From Haloferax sp. Atlit-12N (GTDB lineage: Archaea; Halobacteriota; Halobacteria; Halobacteriales; Haloferacaceae): DNA of 64,000 bases. A model generated the notes under the pieces. It did not search any database. It saw only the letters and a program-made list of their open reading frames with translations, and was not told where the DNA came from. Made by a program: the position numbers and the translations under genes. Shown here piece after piece: positions 17,060-28,369 of the stretch (positions are counted from its first letter, which is position 1; every line of letters starts with the position of its first letter). The stretch covers positions 1,169,441 through 1,233,440 of the forward strand of contig NZ_PSYW01000002.1 of assembly GCF_003383095.1 (NCBI RefSeq), read 5' to 3'.

Positions 17060-17674
17060 ATGCCCACCCTCACTGACCGTGGCGACGCACCGCCAATCGA
17101 AGACGCACCTCCACAACCGTTCGACGATTTCGATGGGTTGCTGGCAGCCACGACGTTGCTGCAGAACCCACGCCTCGCCCGCGAGTACGTCTACCTCTGC
17201 TACTACGGGCCAGCAACGATTCAAGGCCTCATCGAGGAACTGGACCTCGCTCGTGCAACGGCCTACGACGACGTCGAACGACTCGAACGACTCGGCGTCC
17301 TCGACCGCGACGAGAGCACGCGCCCCCACCAACTCACCGCGGAACCGTTCGCGTTCGTCGACGGCCGCGAAGTCGCAATTACCCCGACGCTACTCCACGC
17401 AGTCGCACTCACGGAATTCGACGACGATGCCGAATACTTCCACAATCGGTACGGCGTTGGACGACTCGTGAGAGCGGTTCGTGCGGCAGCAGAGTACTAC
17501 GCTGGGAACCTCACCCAACGGATGGCGGCCGAAGAGATGGACGCCAAGCCAGTCGAAGGGATGGCCATCATCTATGCAGTTCGGCCCGTCTTGGAGGCTG
17601 GCCGAGAGTACGACCCGTACTTCGAACAACTCATCTCGCCTGACCCTGACGAACTGGAGTTCGATGGGGAGTAG
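17060..17674 (+). CDS. HTH antitoxin/regulator of the PIN toxin
   Basis: 204 residues with a winged helix at about 35-95: RLAREYVYLCYYGPATIQ, then LIEELDLARATAYDDVERL and a wing LGVLDRDE. The C-terminal half is helical and charged. It belongs with haloarchaeal HTH proteins (DUF7437-like, from memory) that precede PIN-domain genes. It overlaps the PIN gene by 11 bp, so the proteins are co-translated. The palindrome right before its start suggests self-repression. Confidence 0.75.
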   Translation: MPTLTDRGDAPPIEDAPPQPFDDFDGLLAATTLLQNPRLAREYVYLCYYGPATIQGLIEELDLARATAYDDVERLERLGVLDRDESTRPHQLTAEPFAFVDGREVAITPTLLHAVALTEFDDDAEYFHNRYGVGRLVRAVRAAAEYYAGNLTQRMAAEEMDAKPVEGMAIIYAVRPVLEAGREYDPYFEQLISPDPDELEFDGE

Positions 17675-18185
17675 TGACCTTCACTCGGACGACTTCGTCC
17701 TCGCGGATACGAACCTCTTCGTCGCCGTGGGGGGCCCGGAGAATTCGAAGTTCCAGAAACTTCGGAAGTTTGCTGCACGGCATCAGATAACCTTGCAAGT
17801 TCCCCAACGTGTTGCCGAAGAACTGAGCACGATGCACGTCGCTGACCGGGTAGAAACAGCCATCGAGGAAGGATGGGCGACCAAAATCAACCCACCATCG
17901 CCAACCGATTCCGATGCAGTCGCAGCGATGGACTACGTTCGAAGAGAGGTTGCCCGAAAATCCGGCAAGAACGAACACGAAGTCGAGAAAGCAGATACCG
18001 TATTCGCCGGGTTGGCAATCGAGTTTCTCCGAAGTGGCCATTCACGGGTCGTCGTTCTCACCGACGATAAGATTGCAGCGGCAGCGATAGAGGGCGCAGT
18101 CGTACAGCAGGGGTACGGCGAATCGATTCTCGTGCTTCGTCGAAGCGACATCATGGACGACGGTGGCGACGTCCGAGTGATTTGA
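17664..18185 (+). CDS. PIN-domain ribonuclease toxin
   Basis: About 173 residues from the ATG at 17664, with GGAG 4 bases before it. PIN features: the first acidic strand FVLADTNLFVAVGG (Asp15, Asn17), a conserved Glu in VAEELSTM, the central acidic EVEKADTVFAGLAIE, and VVVLTDDKIAAAA at the end. PIN toxins cut RNA using metal held by these residues, which are all present. It forms an operon with the overlapping HTH gene, which is probably its antitoxin. Confidence 0.8.
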   Translation: MGSSDLHSDDFVLADTNLFVAVGGPENSKFQKLRKFAARHQITLQVPQRVAEELSTMHVADRVETAIEEGWATKINPPSPTDSDAVAAMDYVRREVARKSGKNEHEVEKADTVFAGLAIEFLRSGHSRVVVLTDDKIAAAAIEGAVVQQGYGESILVLRRSDIMDDGGDVRVI

Positions 18186-18441
18186 GGAAAAGATGAGCAA
18201 AATCGCCAGACAGCGCACAAATTAAAACAGATTCGTCACAGGCCGCGACGCATTCCCGTCGGGTCCGTCATTTTCTAAAACCGCATATTCAGTGCATAGA
18301 GGCCCCAGAAGGTTCCTCGACAGTTGGACGAACGAACTGCCGTAGATTTCGTTCGCCGAGAAGAAAGGGTACCTATCGAACCAGACCGTATCGAGATACT
18401 CTACACAACTCTTCGAAGACGAACAGGCCTGTACGCCCGGG

Positions 18442-19761
18442 TTATTCACTCATCTTCCATTCACAGACCTTGTTCGCACGTTCCGTCACAGGCCATTTCA
18501 CTCGACAAGCGATCTCGTCAACACTCGTGTTCTTCGGAACGTCGAAGTAGAGGACACCATTCGTCGTTTCTCCGGGGGCAAGCTCACGCGAGCCACGGAA
18601 GTATGGCATCTCGACCGGTTCACGCAGTCCACGTGCGAACCCACGGTTCGAATTTGAATCGACAAATCCGTTCGCTTCGACTTCGAACCAGTCCTTGTCA
18701 GGTTCTGAGATAATCGAATCCGTCGGGTTCCACGCAGTTATCTCGAAGACAGCGAACGAACGCCTGTCGATAGAGTGGTTTTCGAAGCCACCTCCGTTTT
18801 CGTCGACCCAGACCGTATCACTGACTGTCGGTTTGCTCACCCGGAGTTGGACACCATTCGGTAGCTCGTGAGAGCTTCCAAACTGTGCCTTCGTGGGAAC
18901 GACGTGAGTCGTTTTCTCGAACGCCGGAGGCACTGCAATCGTTACGTCTTGAACCCCTTTTGCTGGGACCGTTCTTTCGATTGTCACCGTCTCACCAGGC
19001 TCAACTGTGGTATCGAGTACGCCGCCCGGTGCATTCGGCTCGGTGCTCCGTACGACAGAGAACCGCTGGTTGAACAATCCAGCACTCCCACCGGTGTTCG
19101 TCACCGACACCGAGAACTCTATTGGGTCACCGTTAACGTGTTCTTCGGGGACATCGAGAGACGTGATTTCCACATCTGGAAGCGAGCTCGGGTCGACCGT
19201 TCCGTCCCAATACGCTTCCAAAGTCGACGACTGTGAATCGGAGAGGGAAATACGGAAATCCGTCGAGTCAGCCGGGACCTCGAAGAAAACCCAGCCCAAC
19301 GCGGTGACGTTAGGATGGGCGTCTTCGACTGTTTCGTAAAGTGCCCCACCGAGCGGGAACGAGAGCGTCGGTTCCCCGCCCGGTTTTCCCTTCGGTTTGA
19401 GAGGTTGGTACTGGCTCCCACCGGTGATAAGTGCCAGAGAGTCACGTGAAGGGAGGTCGACGACCGACTCACCTGTATTCGCTGACCGGACGTCAGCTAA
19501 GATCAAAGCGTTACCCGGCTCTGGGCTGATTGTGGTTCCATCGTCCAGCCGCGCTGCGCCGCTGAACCGAGCGGATGCAACCACAATGGTGGCACCATTG
19601 GACCGTGAGTACGACTCTCCGACCGAACGTTGTACTGGTCCACTCGTCTCAGGTGTTGGTGTCGCTTCCGTCCTAGACGATGCAGCGGACGAGTCAGTCT
19701 TCGTCGTACAACCAGCGGTCGATGCGAGTGTGAGCGAGGTGAGGAACGTTCGACGGTGCAT
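18442..19761 (-). CDS. Tat-exported lipoprotein of unknown function
   Basis: About 440 residues from the ATG at 19761. The first 18 residues contain twin arginines and a lipobox: RRTFLTSLTLASTAGC, giving a lipid-anchored surface protein. Low-complexity Ser/Thr/Pro follows, as is usual in haloarchaeal lipoproteins. Two beta-sandwich-like domains come next (around residues 60-200 and 200-440); the second has EFSVSVTNTGGSAG, a CARDB-like pattern. The start is favoured because the lipobox is correctly placed and a TATA-like AAGTTATAAA lies about 20-28 bases ahead. A perfect palindrome sits between promoter and start, so it is probably tightly repressed. Function is not recognised. Confidence 0.78.
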   Translation of the reverse strand: MHRRTFLTSLTLASTAGCTTKTDSSAASSRTEATPTPETSGPVQRSVGESYSRSNGATIVVASARFSGAARLDDGTTISPEPGNALILADVRSANTGESVVDLPSRDSLALITGGSQYQPLKPKGKPGGEPTLSFPLGGALYETVEDAHPNVTALGWVFFEVPADSTDFRISLSDSQSSTLEAYWDGTVDPSSLPDVEITSLDVPEEHVNGDPIEFSVSVTNTGGSAGLFNQRFSVVRSTEPNAPGGVLDTTVEPGETVTIERTVPAKGVQDVTIAVPPAFEKTTHVVPTKAQFGSSHELPNGVQLRVSKPTVSDTVWVDENGGGFENHSIDRRSFAVFEITAWNPTDSIISEPDKDWFEVEANGFVDSNSNRGFARGLREPVEMPYFRGSRELAPGETTNGVLYFDVPKNTSVDEIACRVKWPVTERANKVCEWKMSE

Positions 19762-19789
19762 AAACCGGGATGGTCCCGGTTTATAACTT
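19762..19789 (-). promoter_or_regulatory. Promoter and perfect palindromic operator of the lipoprotein gene
   Basis: At 19762-19782, AAACCGGGA and TCCCGGTTT are exact 9-bp arms around a 3-base centre, immediately before the ATG. The TATA-like AAGTTATAAA (complement of 19780-19789) overlaps its outer edge. With a leaderless transcript the palindrome would cover the start site, an efficient arrangement for repression. Confidence 0.55.
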
Positions 19790-19810
19790 AAACCTTCGCG
19801 CCGAAGCGAC

Positions 19811-20956
19811 CTACTCGAACACGTTGAACACTTCAACCGCTTTGTACTCTTGGCCCCAGTCGGCCCCGGTCGCTTCTTCGATGAGGCCGGCGTCTTCGAG
19901 GTTCTCGACGACATTGTACGCCGTCCCACGTGACACGTCCAGTTCTCGCACGATGTCGTTCGCCGTGAAGTACGGAACTGCAAGTAATTTGCGGGCAAAC
20001 CTGTCCGTCGACGTGCTTCCCGAGTATTCTGTTTCGTACTTCGTCTGGAGTTCTTTGAGCGCCCACGTGCGGTCGTACGACTCTTCGGCCTGCGACCGGA
20101 GCGCTTCGAGGAAGAAGTCGATCCACTCGACCCATTCGCCCTGCTCGCTCACGGCGCGCATCTTCTCGACGTACTCGACCTTGTGCCGGTTGAAGTAGGC
20201 ACTCGGGTAGATGTACGGGCTCTCGATGTAGCCCTGGTCGACCAGATAGAGGATGATGATGAGTCGGCCGAGACGACCGTTCCCGTCCGAAAACGGGTGA
20301 ACCGTCTCGAAGAAGTAGTGGATGATCGCGGCATCGACAAGTGGGTGGTACTCGCCGTCTGCCTCGACGTACTCGACGAGTGACGACATGAGAGGACCGA
20401 GAGACGACGCCGAGGGAGGAACGAACGGATCTTTAGCTGGATTCGGACTGTTGAGCCGGACCATGTGGTCGCGGAACTCCCCGACGACGTCGCCTTCGTT
20501 ACGGACGCCGTCGAGGAGCATCTCGTGGAGACGCGTAATCAGTTCAAGCGTGATTTCCTCACCACGTTCGATGTGCTCGATACCGTACAGGAGCGCGTCT
20601 TCGTAGTTCAGAGCTTCACGCAAGTCCTTGCTTTGCGGTTCGGCATCGGCGTTACCTTCGTGCTTCGTGTGGAACGCGGCGACGTCCTGATAGTCGACTT
20701 CTGCACCCTCGATACGAGCCGACTCGACTGCCTCGATTCGGATGAGTGTCGTGTAGAGGACGGCCGCAAAATCGACTGTCGAGCTAATGCCATCGACACG
20801 GCCAATCTGATAGGCTGCGTCGGCGACGAGGTCGTGTGTCTCGACGGGAATCTCAATTTTCGGCTCCGGAGGAAGCGGGTCTGGCGAGTAATACGGACGT
20901 GGGTGATACTCAACGTACGTCCCCGGTGCCTCCTTCGGGAGCTTCTTCGTCCGCAT
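19811..20956 (-). CDS. Fic-family protein with C-terminal winged HTH
   Basis: 381 residues. The Fic active-site motif HPFSDGNGRLGR is at 220-231; the histidine and GNGR are intact, as needed to move AMP from ATP to a target hydroxyl. An N-terminal inhibitory helix motif S-x3-E-G is at 79-84 (SARIEG), so it is an auto-inhibited class II-type Fic. A winged helix in the last ~60 residues (YFTANDIVRELDVSRGTAYN) suggests DNA binding, as in the Fic-HTH group. The ATG at 20956 is preceded by a TATA-like GTTATAC about 29 bases upstream. Substrate unknown; it may be self-regulating. Confidence 0.88.
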   Translation of the reverse strand: MRTKKLPKEAPGTYVEYHPRPYYSPDPLPPEPKIEIPVETHDLVADAAYQIGRVDGISSTVDFAAVLYTTLIRIEAVESARIEGAEVDYQDVAAFHTKHEGNADAEPQSKDLREALNYEDALLYGIEHIERGEEITLELITRLHEMLLDGVRNEGDVVGEFRDHMVRLNSPNPAKDPFVPPSASSLGPLMSSLVEYVEADGEYHPLVDAAIIHYFFETVHPFSDGNGRLGRLIIILYLVDQGYIESPYIYPSAYFNRHKVEYVEKMRAVSEQGEWVEWIDFFLEALRSQAEESYDRTWALKELQTKYETEYSGSTSTDRFARKLLAVPYFTANDIVRELDVSRGTAYNVVENLEDAGLIEEATGADWGQEYKAVEVFNVFE

Positions 20957-21599
20957 TTTTTCGTTATACAGGGCGAGAGGATGTATAACTATTCATATAC
21001 CGATTGAACAAGATTGAGAACACACCGCAGCATGTACAGAGCGACCCATAAAATTTCGAATGGCGGTCGTCAAGACTGGCGTTTGTAAATCGCCTATTTA
21101 AGCAGATGAACAAGTGTTACTGTGCGAGTCTTCATTGCCTACCACTAGCGATGAAATTTGACAACGAGTCGTTCTAGCCGAGAGGTCAGATACCGACATT
21201 CAGATTTCGAACGAACTGAATCCAAAATACGATCTACTGATCACGTTGAAAGTGAATGTTACATCCACCCAAACCATGAAATATAGAACGCGTTCGCCCA
21301 CCGCACGAAAGCCCGTCGGGTCTGTTTGTGTTGTTTCGTGTGAACGATAGTACTCATCTCGTGGCGAATTCACTCACCTTCGGTCAGGTCCTAACTACAC
21401 GCCAACCCCGCCGCCGATAACCATTCAACGACCGGTCCCGTCGGCCACACGAGAACCCGTCTATAATCAAACAAACAAATGTCGAAATCCCACAAAGTAC
21501 CACAATATTTGGGTTTTTGAGTTCAAATCCGCCGTTACGAGAATCATCCTTGATGAATGAGCGGCAATTCATTTCACCCCGAAGTCGAAGGAAAGGAGT
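20957..21599. other. 643-bp intergenic region
   Basis: It contains the promoter of the leftward Fic gene and copy B of the dispersed repeat. I found no supportable gene in it. Between 21326 and 21599 the composition changes from AT-rich to the GC-rich style of the core region. Confidence 0.5.
21208..21325. repeat. Dispersed repeat, copy B
   Basis: Aligns with 16779-16898 over about 120 bp at perhaps two-thirds identity, same orientation, with an identical 21-base stretch at 21302-21322. A short piece of the same core, CCCGTCGGGTCCGT, also occurs at 18255-18268. No gene lies in it. Confidence 0.55.
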
Positions 21600-22490
21600 A
21601 TGGGAACGTCGACAGCGGACAGGCAGAACCGTCGCGGCGGTGTGGGGCGGTGGCGACAGGGGGTTCGAGACGCAGTACGATACGTCCCGCAAGGGGACTC
21701 GATTCCGAACGAGTCGTGGCAGGCGCGTCACCGAAACATCCTCGTCTTCCTCGTGACGCACGCGCCGCTTTTGTACCTCCTCGGGAACTTCACCGGGTCA
21801 GACCCGTACGTCACGGGTGCAACGCTCACCGCCGCGCCCGCCGAACACGTCTTGCTCGGCGTCGGCGCAGTCGTGGGGTTGGCGCTGTTCGCGTGGCTCC
21901 CGTGGCTGCCGCGCCGAATGCGAAGCGGGTTCGCGTCAATCGGGTTGCTGACGTGTTCCGCCCTGCTCGTCTACTTCTCGGGCGGCTACATCGAAGCGCA
22001 CTTCCACTTTTTCGTCATCGTGGCCGTCCTCGCGAACGAGGTGAAGTCCCTCGCCGACGAGACGCAGAACCACTCGGCGGCCATCGAGCAAACGATAACC
22101 GAGACGGTCGAGGACGTGGCGCGCGTGCAGGCCGAGATGGAACAGACGAAGGCGCAACTCGAAACGGGAGAATCGACGACGACCGACGCCGCCGAAGCGT
22201 TCGCGGCGGTCTCGGAAATCGTCGAGAGCGTCGATATGTCGGTCAACGAGGTCGCCACCGCGACCGACGACGGTGCACGGACGACCGAAGAAGTGGTCGA
22301 CGCGATTATCGGTATCGCCGACCACTCGCGGGACATCGCGGAACAGAGCGACGCGCTGGCGAGCCAAGCCGAGTCCAGAGTGGCGACGATTTCGGAGATT
22401 CGAGAGCAACTCGACGAGCTCAGGGGACAGACCGGCGGCCTGCAAGAGGAGCTCGAAACGTTCGACTGCGAGGTTCCGTCCGACGACTGA
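21600..22490 (+). pseudogene. Internally deleted methyl-accepting chemotaxis protein
   Basis: 296 residues, open throughout. The first ~145 look like the N-terminal membrane sensor of haloarchaeal transducers, with hydrophobic segments at about 48-62, 82-100 and 113-145 ending EAHFHFFVIVAV. Without a linker the sequence then continues LANEVKSLADETQ, normally near the end of a receptor's signalling coiled coil, and ends with a helical tail. HAMP regions and the conserved hairpin tip that binds CheA and CheW are missing. An in-frame deletion fused the two parts, so normal chemotaxis signalling is not expected; a stable membrane remnant may still be made. Composition is core-like. Confidence 0.7.
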
Positions 22491-22701
22491 ACCGGGTCAA
22501 GCCGGGTGACGTTCGGTCAATCTAGTCCGAGTCGAGCCGAGTCGAAACCGCTCCGAGAACGCACTATGGCAGTCGCTCGGAGAGCGAGTAAGAGAACGCG
22601 AGCGAAAAAGTCAGCCCGCGGCGGCGAGCGCGACCGCAGACGCCGCGTCGGGGACCGACTTCGCGCGCCTCAACCGCGACCGAACGCGGCGGGCGGCGCG
22701 G

Positions 22702-25171
<2,470 letters not shown>

Positions 25172-25831
25172 CTACTGCCGTAGTGGACGCGGCGGCGAGA
25201 CCGCGGTCGTCGCCACCGCGCCCATCGCCACGACAGGGTCGACGATGGGTATCGGAACGTCGGCCCGCACGTCGGGTATCGCGCCCGACGAGGAGATACC
25301 GGTACAGCTCGGCGCGACGACGTCACAGCCGGCGTCGACGAGGCGGTCGACCGCAGCGCGAATCGCCGCTCGCCCGTCGTCGGTCGTGAGGAAGTTCGTC
25401 GTCGCCGCGCCCTCGACGACTTCCTCGGCCGCGAGTCGGTCGCCGAGCAGGTGTCGGATGCTCGACCCGGCCCCGTTTTCGAGGCCGAGCGTCCCGACGC
25501 GCTCGACGCGGGCGGACGCGACGGCGGCCACGCTCGCGCCCGCGCCGACGACCGGGATGTCGAGCGCCTCGCCGAGCAGTTCCACGCCGGGGTCGAGCGC
25601 GCAACTGACGCAGAGCGCGTCGACCTCGGTCGCCATCTCGCGGCCGAGCGCCTCGATGTACGGGAGGGCGTCGGTCTCGGTGGCCGCGTTCGGAATCCCG
25701 TCGGGGTGGTCGGGGATGCACCGCGACAGCGTCGAGACGTGCGGGTAGTGCCGCTCGATGAGCCGCCCGTGAAGTGCGACCTCCTCGGCGTCGTCGAGCG
25801 TGAGCACGCGGAGGACGCCGAGTTCGACCAT
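25172..25831 (-). CDS. Asp/Glu/hydantoin racemase-family protein
   Basis: 219 residues. Two cysteines are set as in the family: DALCVSCALDPG in the N-terminal half and VVAPSCTGISS in the C-terminal half, which would act as the two acid-base thiols that invert the alpha carbon of amino acids or hydantoins. VPVVGAGAS and a GTLGLENG motif add to the fit. The ATG overlaps the stop of the nitroreductase gene (ATGA). It is the last gene of the leftward operon, where a hydantoin or amino-acid racemase would fit; the substrate is unknown. Confidence 0.8.
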   Translation of the reverse strand: MVELGVLRVLTLDDAEEVALHGRLIERHYPHVSTLSRCIPDHPDGIPNAATETDALPYIEALGREMATEVDALCVSCALDPGVELLGEALDIPVVGAGASVAAVASARVERVGTLGLENGAGSSIRHLLGDRLAAEEVVEGAATTNFLTTDDGRAAIRAAVDRLVDAGCDVVAPSCTGISSSGAIPDVRADVPIPIVDPVVAMGAVATTAVSPPRPLRQ

Positions 25832-26763
25832 CAGACGCAACCCCCGGCGTTTCGGTCGGCGTCCGGCTCGGTGTCCGCATCTTCCGGTTCGTCGATGCCA
25901 CGGGCCTCGAAGAACCCCTGCTGACGGAGCGCGTCGAGCAGTTCGCCCTCGCGGCGGTTCATGAAGCCGTTCGGTCCCCAGTAGCGTTCGAGCGTCTCCT
26001 GCCACTCGCGGCGGTCGTCGCCGTAGACGCTGTCGCCGTACATCTCGTTCATCGCGTCGTAGCAGGCGTCGAGTTGCGCCTCGGTGGCGTCGCGGTAGCC
26101 GCCCTCGTGGAGCACCGTGTCGAGTGGAACTCGGGGGGCGTTTTCTGTCGCCTCGCCGTGACGCGGAACGCCGAGACAGAGCCCGAAAATCGGCAGGACG
26201 CCCGCGGGAAGGTCGGCCGCGGCGGCGACCCCGGTGAGGTTGTTCAGGATATTGCCGATGGGACAGACGCCGTAGCTGCGACTCTCGGCGGCCAGCATCA
26301 CGCCCATCGCGGCCAGCGAGGCGTCTATCGACCCCTCCAACAGCCCCATCGCGGGCGTCGTCCGGAACTCGCGGTCGCGGTGCTCCAACAGCAGTCGAAT
26401 CCGGCGGACGTCGATGCAGACGAGGAGGAAGTGGCTCGCCTCCTCGACCTGCACGGTACCGCGGCTACACAGCTCGTGAATCCGCTCGCGGCGGTCGGGG
26501 TCGCGTATCCAGACGAAGCTGTACATCTGAGTCGTCCCGCTGGTCGGGGCCTTCCGTCCGGCGTCGACCATCGCGCGGACCTCCTCGTCGGGAATCTCGG
26601 CGTCGGTGTCGAACTGGCGGACCGTCGCGCGACGCGCCAGCCACGGGGCGAGGTCGGGGACTTCGGCGGCCACCGCGTCGAGCGCGGGTCGGTCCGTGCG
26701 GTCAGCATGGCCCGTGTGGTCCGTGCCCTCGCGGCCACCGGCTGCGGGTGTCCGGTCGCTCAC
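25831..26763 (-). CDS. Nitroreductase-family flavoprotein
   Basis: About 310 residues from the GTG at 26763, which overlaps the upstream stop (GTGA). The family start is RRATVRQFDTDAEIPDEEV, typical of FMN-binding nitroreductases, then KAPTSGTTQMYSF and a later GVCPIGNI segment that shapes the flavin site. The C-terminal ~90 residues are an acidic, helical extension ending in a cysteine. It reduces some substrate with NAD(P)H; which one is unknown. Both coupled neighbours belong to the catabolic operon. Confidence 0.82.
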   Translation of the reverse strand: MSDRTPAAGGREGTDHTGHADRTDRPALDAVAAEVPDLAPWLARRATVRQFDTDAEIPDEEVRAMVDAGRKAPTSGTTQMYSFVWIRDPDRRERIHELCSRGTVQVEEASHFLLVCIDVRRIRLLLEHRDREFRTTPAMGLLEGSIDASLAAMGVMLAAESRSYGVCPIGNILNNLTGVAAAADLPAGVLPIFGLCLGVPRHGEATENAPRVPLDTVLHEGGYRDATEAQLDACYDAMNEMYGDSVYGDDRREWQETLERYWGPNGFMNRREGELLDALRQQGFFEARGIDEPEDADTEPDADRNAGGCV

Positions 26764-27707
26764 ACGAGCACCTCGCCGTCGTCGACGACGACTTCGCCGT
26801 CGAGCGAGACCGTCGGCTCGAGGATGACACCGTCGAGGTGCGAGTCGCAGTCGATGGTTCCGCCGAAACCGAGGTTGTCGCCGAAAGCGACGTGGCAGGT
26901 GCCGTACACCTTCTCGTCTTCGAGGACCGTCCCGATGATGCTCGCCGCCGGGTTCGTCCCGAGGCCGAGTTCGCACACTCGCCGGGCGCAGTCGTCGCCG
27001 CTCGTCGCGTCGAGGAACTCGTCGGCGGCCGCGCCCTCGACAGACGCGATGCGCCCCTCGTCGAGTTCGACCGTCAGCGGCTCGTCGAGGACGCCGACTC
27101 CCGCGAGGCCGCCGTCGAAGACGAGCGTGCCGGTGGCCGTCCCCTCGACCGGCGCGATGTAGCTCTCGCCGGACGGGAGGTTGCCTGAGTCGCCGGGTTC
27201 GGCGATGATGCCGTCGCTCGGGATGCCGTCGCGGCCCGAAAGCGACATCGTCGCCGACGCGTCGCCGACCTCGATGCGGGCCTCGTCGGCCGCGGTGAGT
27301 TTCTCCGTGAGCGCCGCCGTCAGGCGCTCGACCTCCTCGTAGTCGGCCGTAATCGCGCCCTCGCTGAACATCTGGTCCGTGATGCCGGGCATCGTGGCGA
27401 CGCGAGCGCCGGCCTCGGTCGCGGCCTCCCGCGCTCGCGTGTGCGTCAACGACGCGCTGGTCGGACAGACCACGATGTCGGCCGATGCCATGGCGCGGGC
27501 GACCGACTCGGGCGGCTCCATCCCGTTTCGCTCCATCGGCGGAATCTCGAACAGGCCGGACTCCAAGCTGAGTTCGACCCCAGCCTCGAACAGCGCCCGC
27601 CCGATGTGGTTCGTGTCGGTGTCGGTCACGACGAGGAGCGTCTCTCCGGGGGCGGCGTTCATGTTCTCGGCGAGGAGTCGCGTCGCCACCTCGCGGTAGT
27701 CGGCCAC
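26760..27707 (-). CDS. M29 aminopeptidase/NicX-like metalloprotein
   Basis: 315 residues. The ends match the M29 aminopeptidase/2,5-dihydroxypyridine dioxygenase (NicX) superfamily: LLVVTDTDTNHIG early, EDEKVYGTCHVAFGDN, and the metal-site region GTIDCDSHLDGVI near the C-terminus. Acidic and histidine residues there bind the metal. The same fold serves peptidases and ring-opening dioxygenases, so the reaction is open. GTG start at 27707, one base after the AroM-like gene. In this operon an amide- or ring-opening step is likely (inference). Confidence 0.8.
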   Translation of the reverse strand: MADYREVATRLLAENMNAAPGETLLVVTDTDTNHIGRALFEAGVELSLESGLFEIPPMERNGMEPPESVARAMASADIVVCPTSASLTHTRAREAATEAGARVATMPGITDQMFSEGAITADYEEVERLTAALTEKLTAADEARIEVGDASATMSLSGRDGIPSDGIIAEPGDSGNLPSGESYIAPVEGTATGTLVFDGGLAGVGVLDEPLTVELDEGRIASVEGAAADEFLDATSGDDCARRVCELGLGTNPAASIIGTVLEDEKVYGTCHVAFGDNLGFGGTIDCDSHLDGVILEPTVSLDGEVVVDDGEVLV

Positions 27708-27708
27708 G

Positions 27709-28368
27709 TCAGAGCACCTCCTCTGCGGTCTTCGCCAGCACCGACCGCCCGAGCAGGACGCTCGTGTCCGTACTCTCGCGGACGGTCGCCTTCATCTCGG
27801 GCGTGTAGCCCATGCAGTCCATCACGATGAGGTCGGCGTCGGTGCCGATTTCGGCCGCCGCGGCCGACACCTCGTCTTCCTCGGCGTACGGCGACCCGGC
27901 GGCGGTGACGAGGTCGTAGTCGGCCCACTTCTCGAACGTCATGGCCTCCTGTTCTTCCTTGGGCATGATGACGCCGAGGGTCCCCCCGTCGAGGATGGTC
28001 GAGACCCACGCCGAAAGCAGGTCGCTCGGCTCGAAGACGGGGACGCTGACGTCGAACGACGGGAAGTGACCCGTACAGAGGACGCCGATTGCCGTGACCT
28101 CAGATTCGAGGTCGCGGATGCGCTCTCCGAGGAGTCCGACGACCGACTCGCGGTCGACGGTGACGGGCGTCCCGTCGGTGAGTCGCGAGACGTACACCGC
28201 CTTTCCCTCTCGCGGGCCGACCGCGGCTTCGACCTCGGCCGCCGAGTCGAACTGGTCGAGCGCGCCGACCTCGACGATGTCCACCTCCGGCGGGAGGGCT
28301 GCCGCGATGTCGGGCGTCACGTCGGTCCGGGGTGCCTGCCCGATGGTCACGAGTCCGAGCGTGGACAT
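27709..28368 (-). CDS. AroM-family protein
   Basis: 219 residues. The N-terminus GLVTIGQAPRTDVTPDI is the hallmark of the AroM family. A cysteine in GVLCTGHFP and another in VMDCMGYTPEMK are placed like the catalytic pair of the Asp/Glu racemase fold to which AroM belongs. E. coli AroM has no established function. Here it sits between DUF1177 and the M29-like gene, with spacings of 1 base on both sides. A racemase- or isomerase-like role for the same substrate as the operon's other racemase is plausible but unproven. Confidence 0.85.
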   Translation of the reverse strand: MSTLGLVTIGQAPRTDVTPDIAAALPPEVDIVEVGALDQFDSAAEVEAAVGPREGKAVYVSRLTDGTPVTVDRESVVGLLGERIRDLESEVTAIGVLCTGHFPSFDVSVPVFEPSDLLSAWVSTILDGGTLGVIMPKEEQEAMTFEKWADYDLVTAAGSPYAEEDEVSAAAAEIGTDADLIVMDCMGYTPEMKATVRESTDTSVLLGRSVLAKTAEEVL

Positions 28369-28369
28369 C

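Noticed and set aside
18222..18449. 75-codon minus-strand frame after the lipoprotein gene
   Set aside because: No motif, promoter or ribosome-binding site, and it runs through a copy of the CCCGTCGGGTC core; I treat the 256-bp gap as non-coding.
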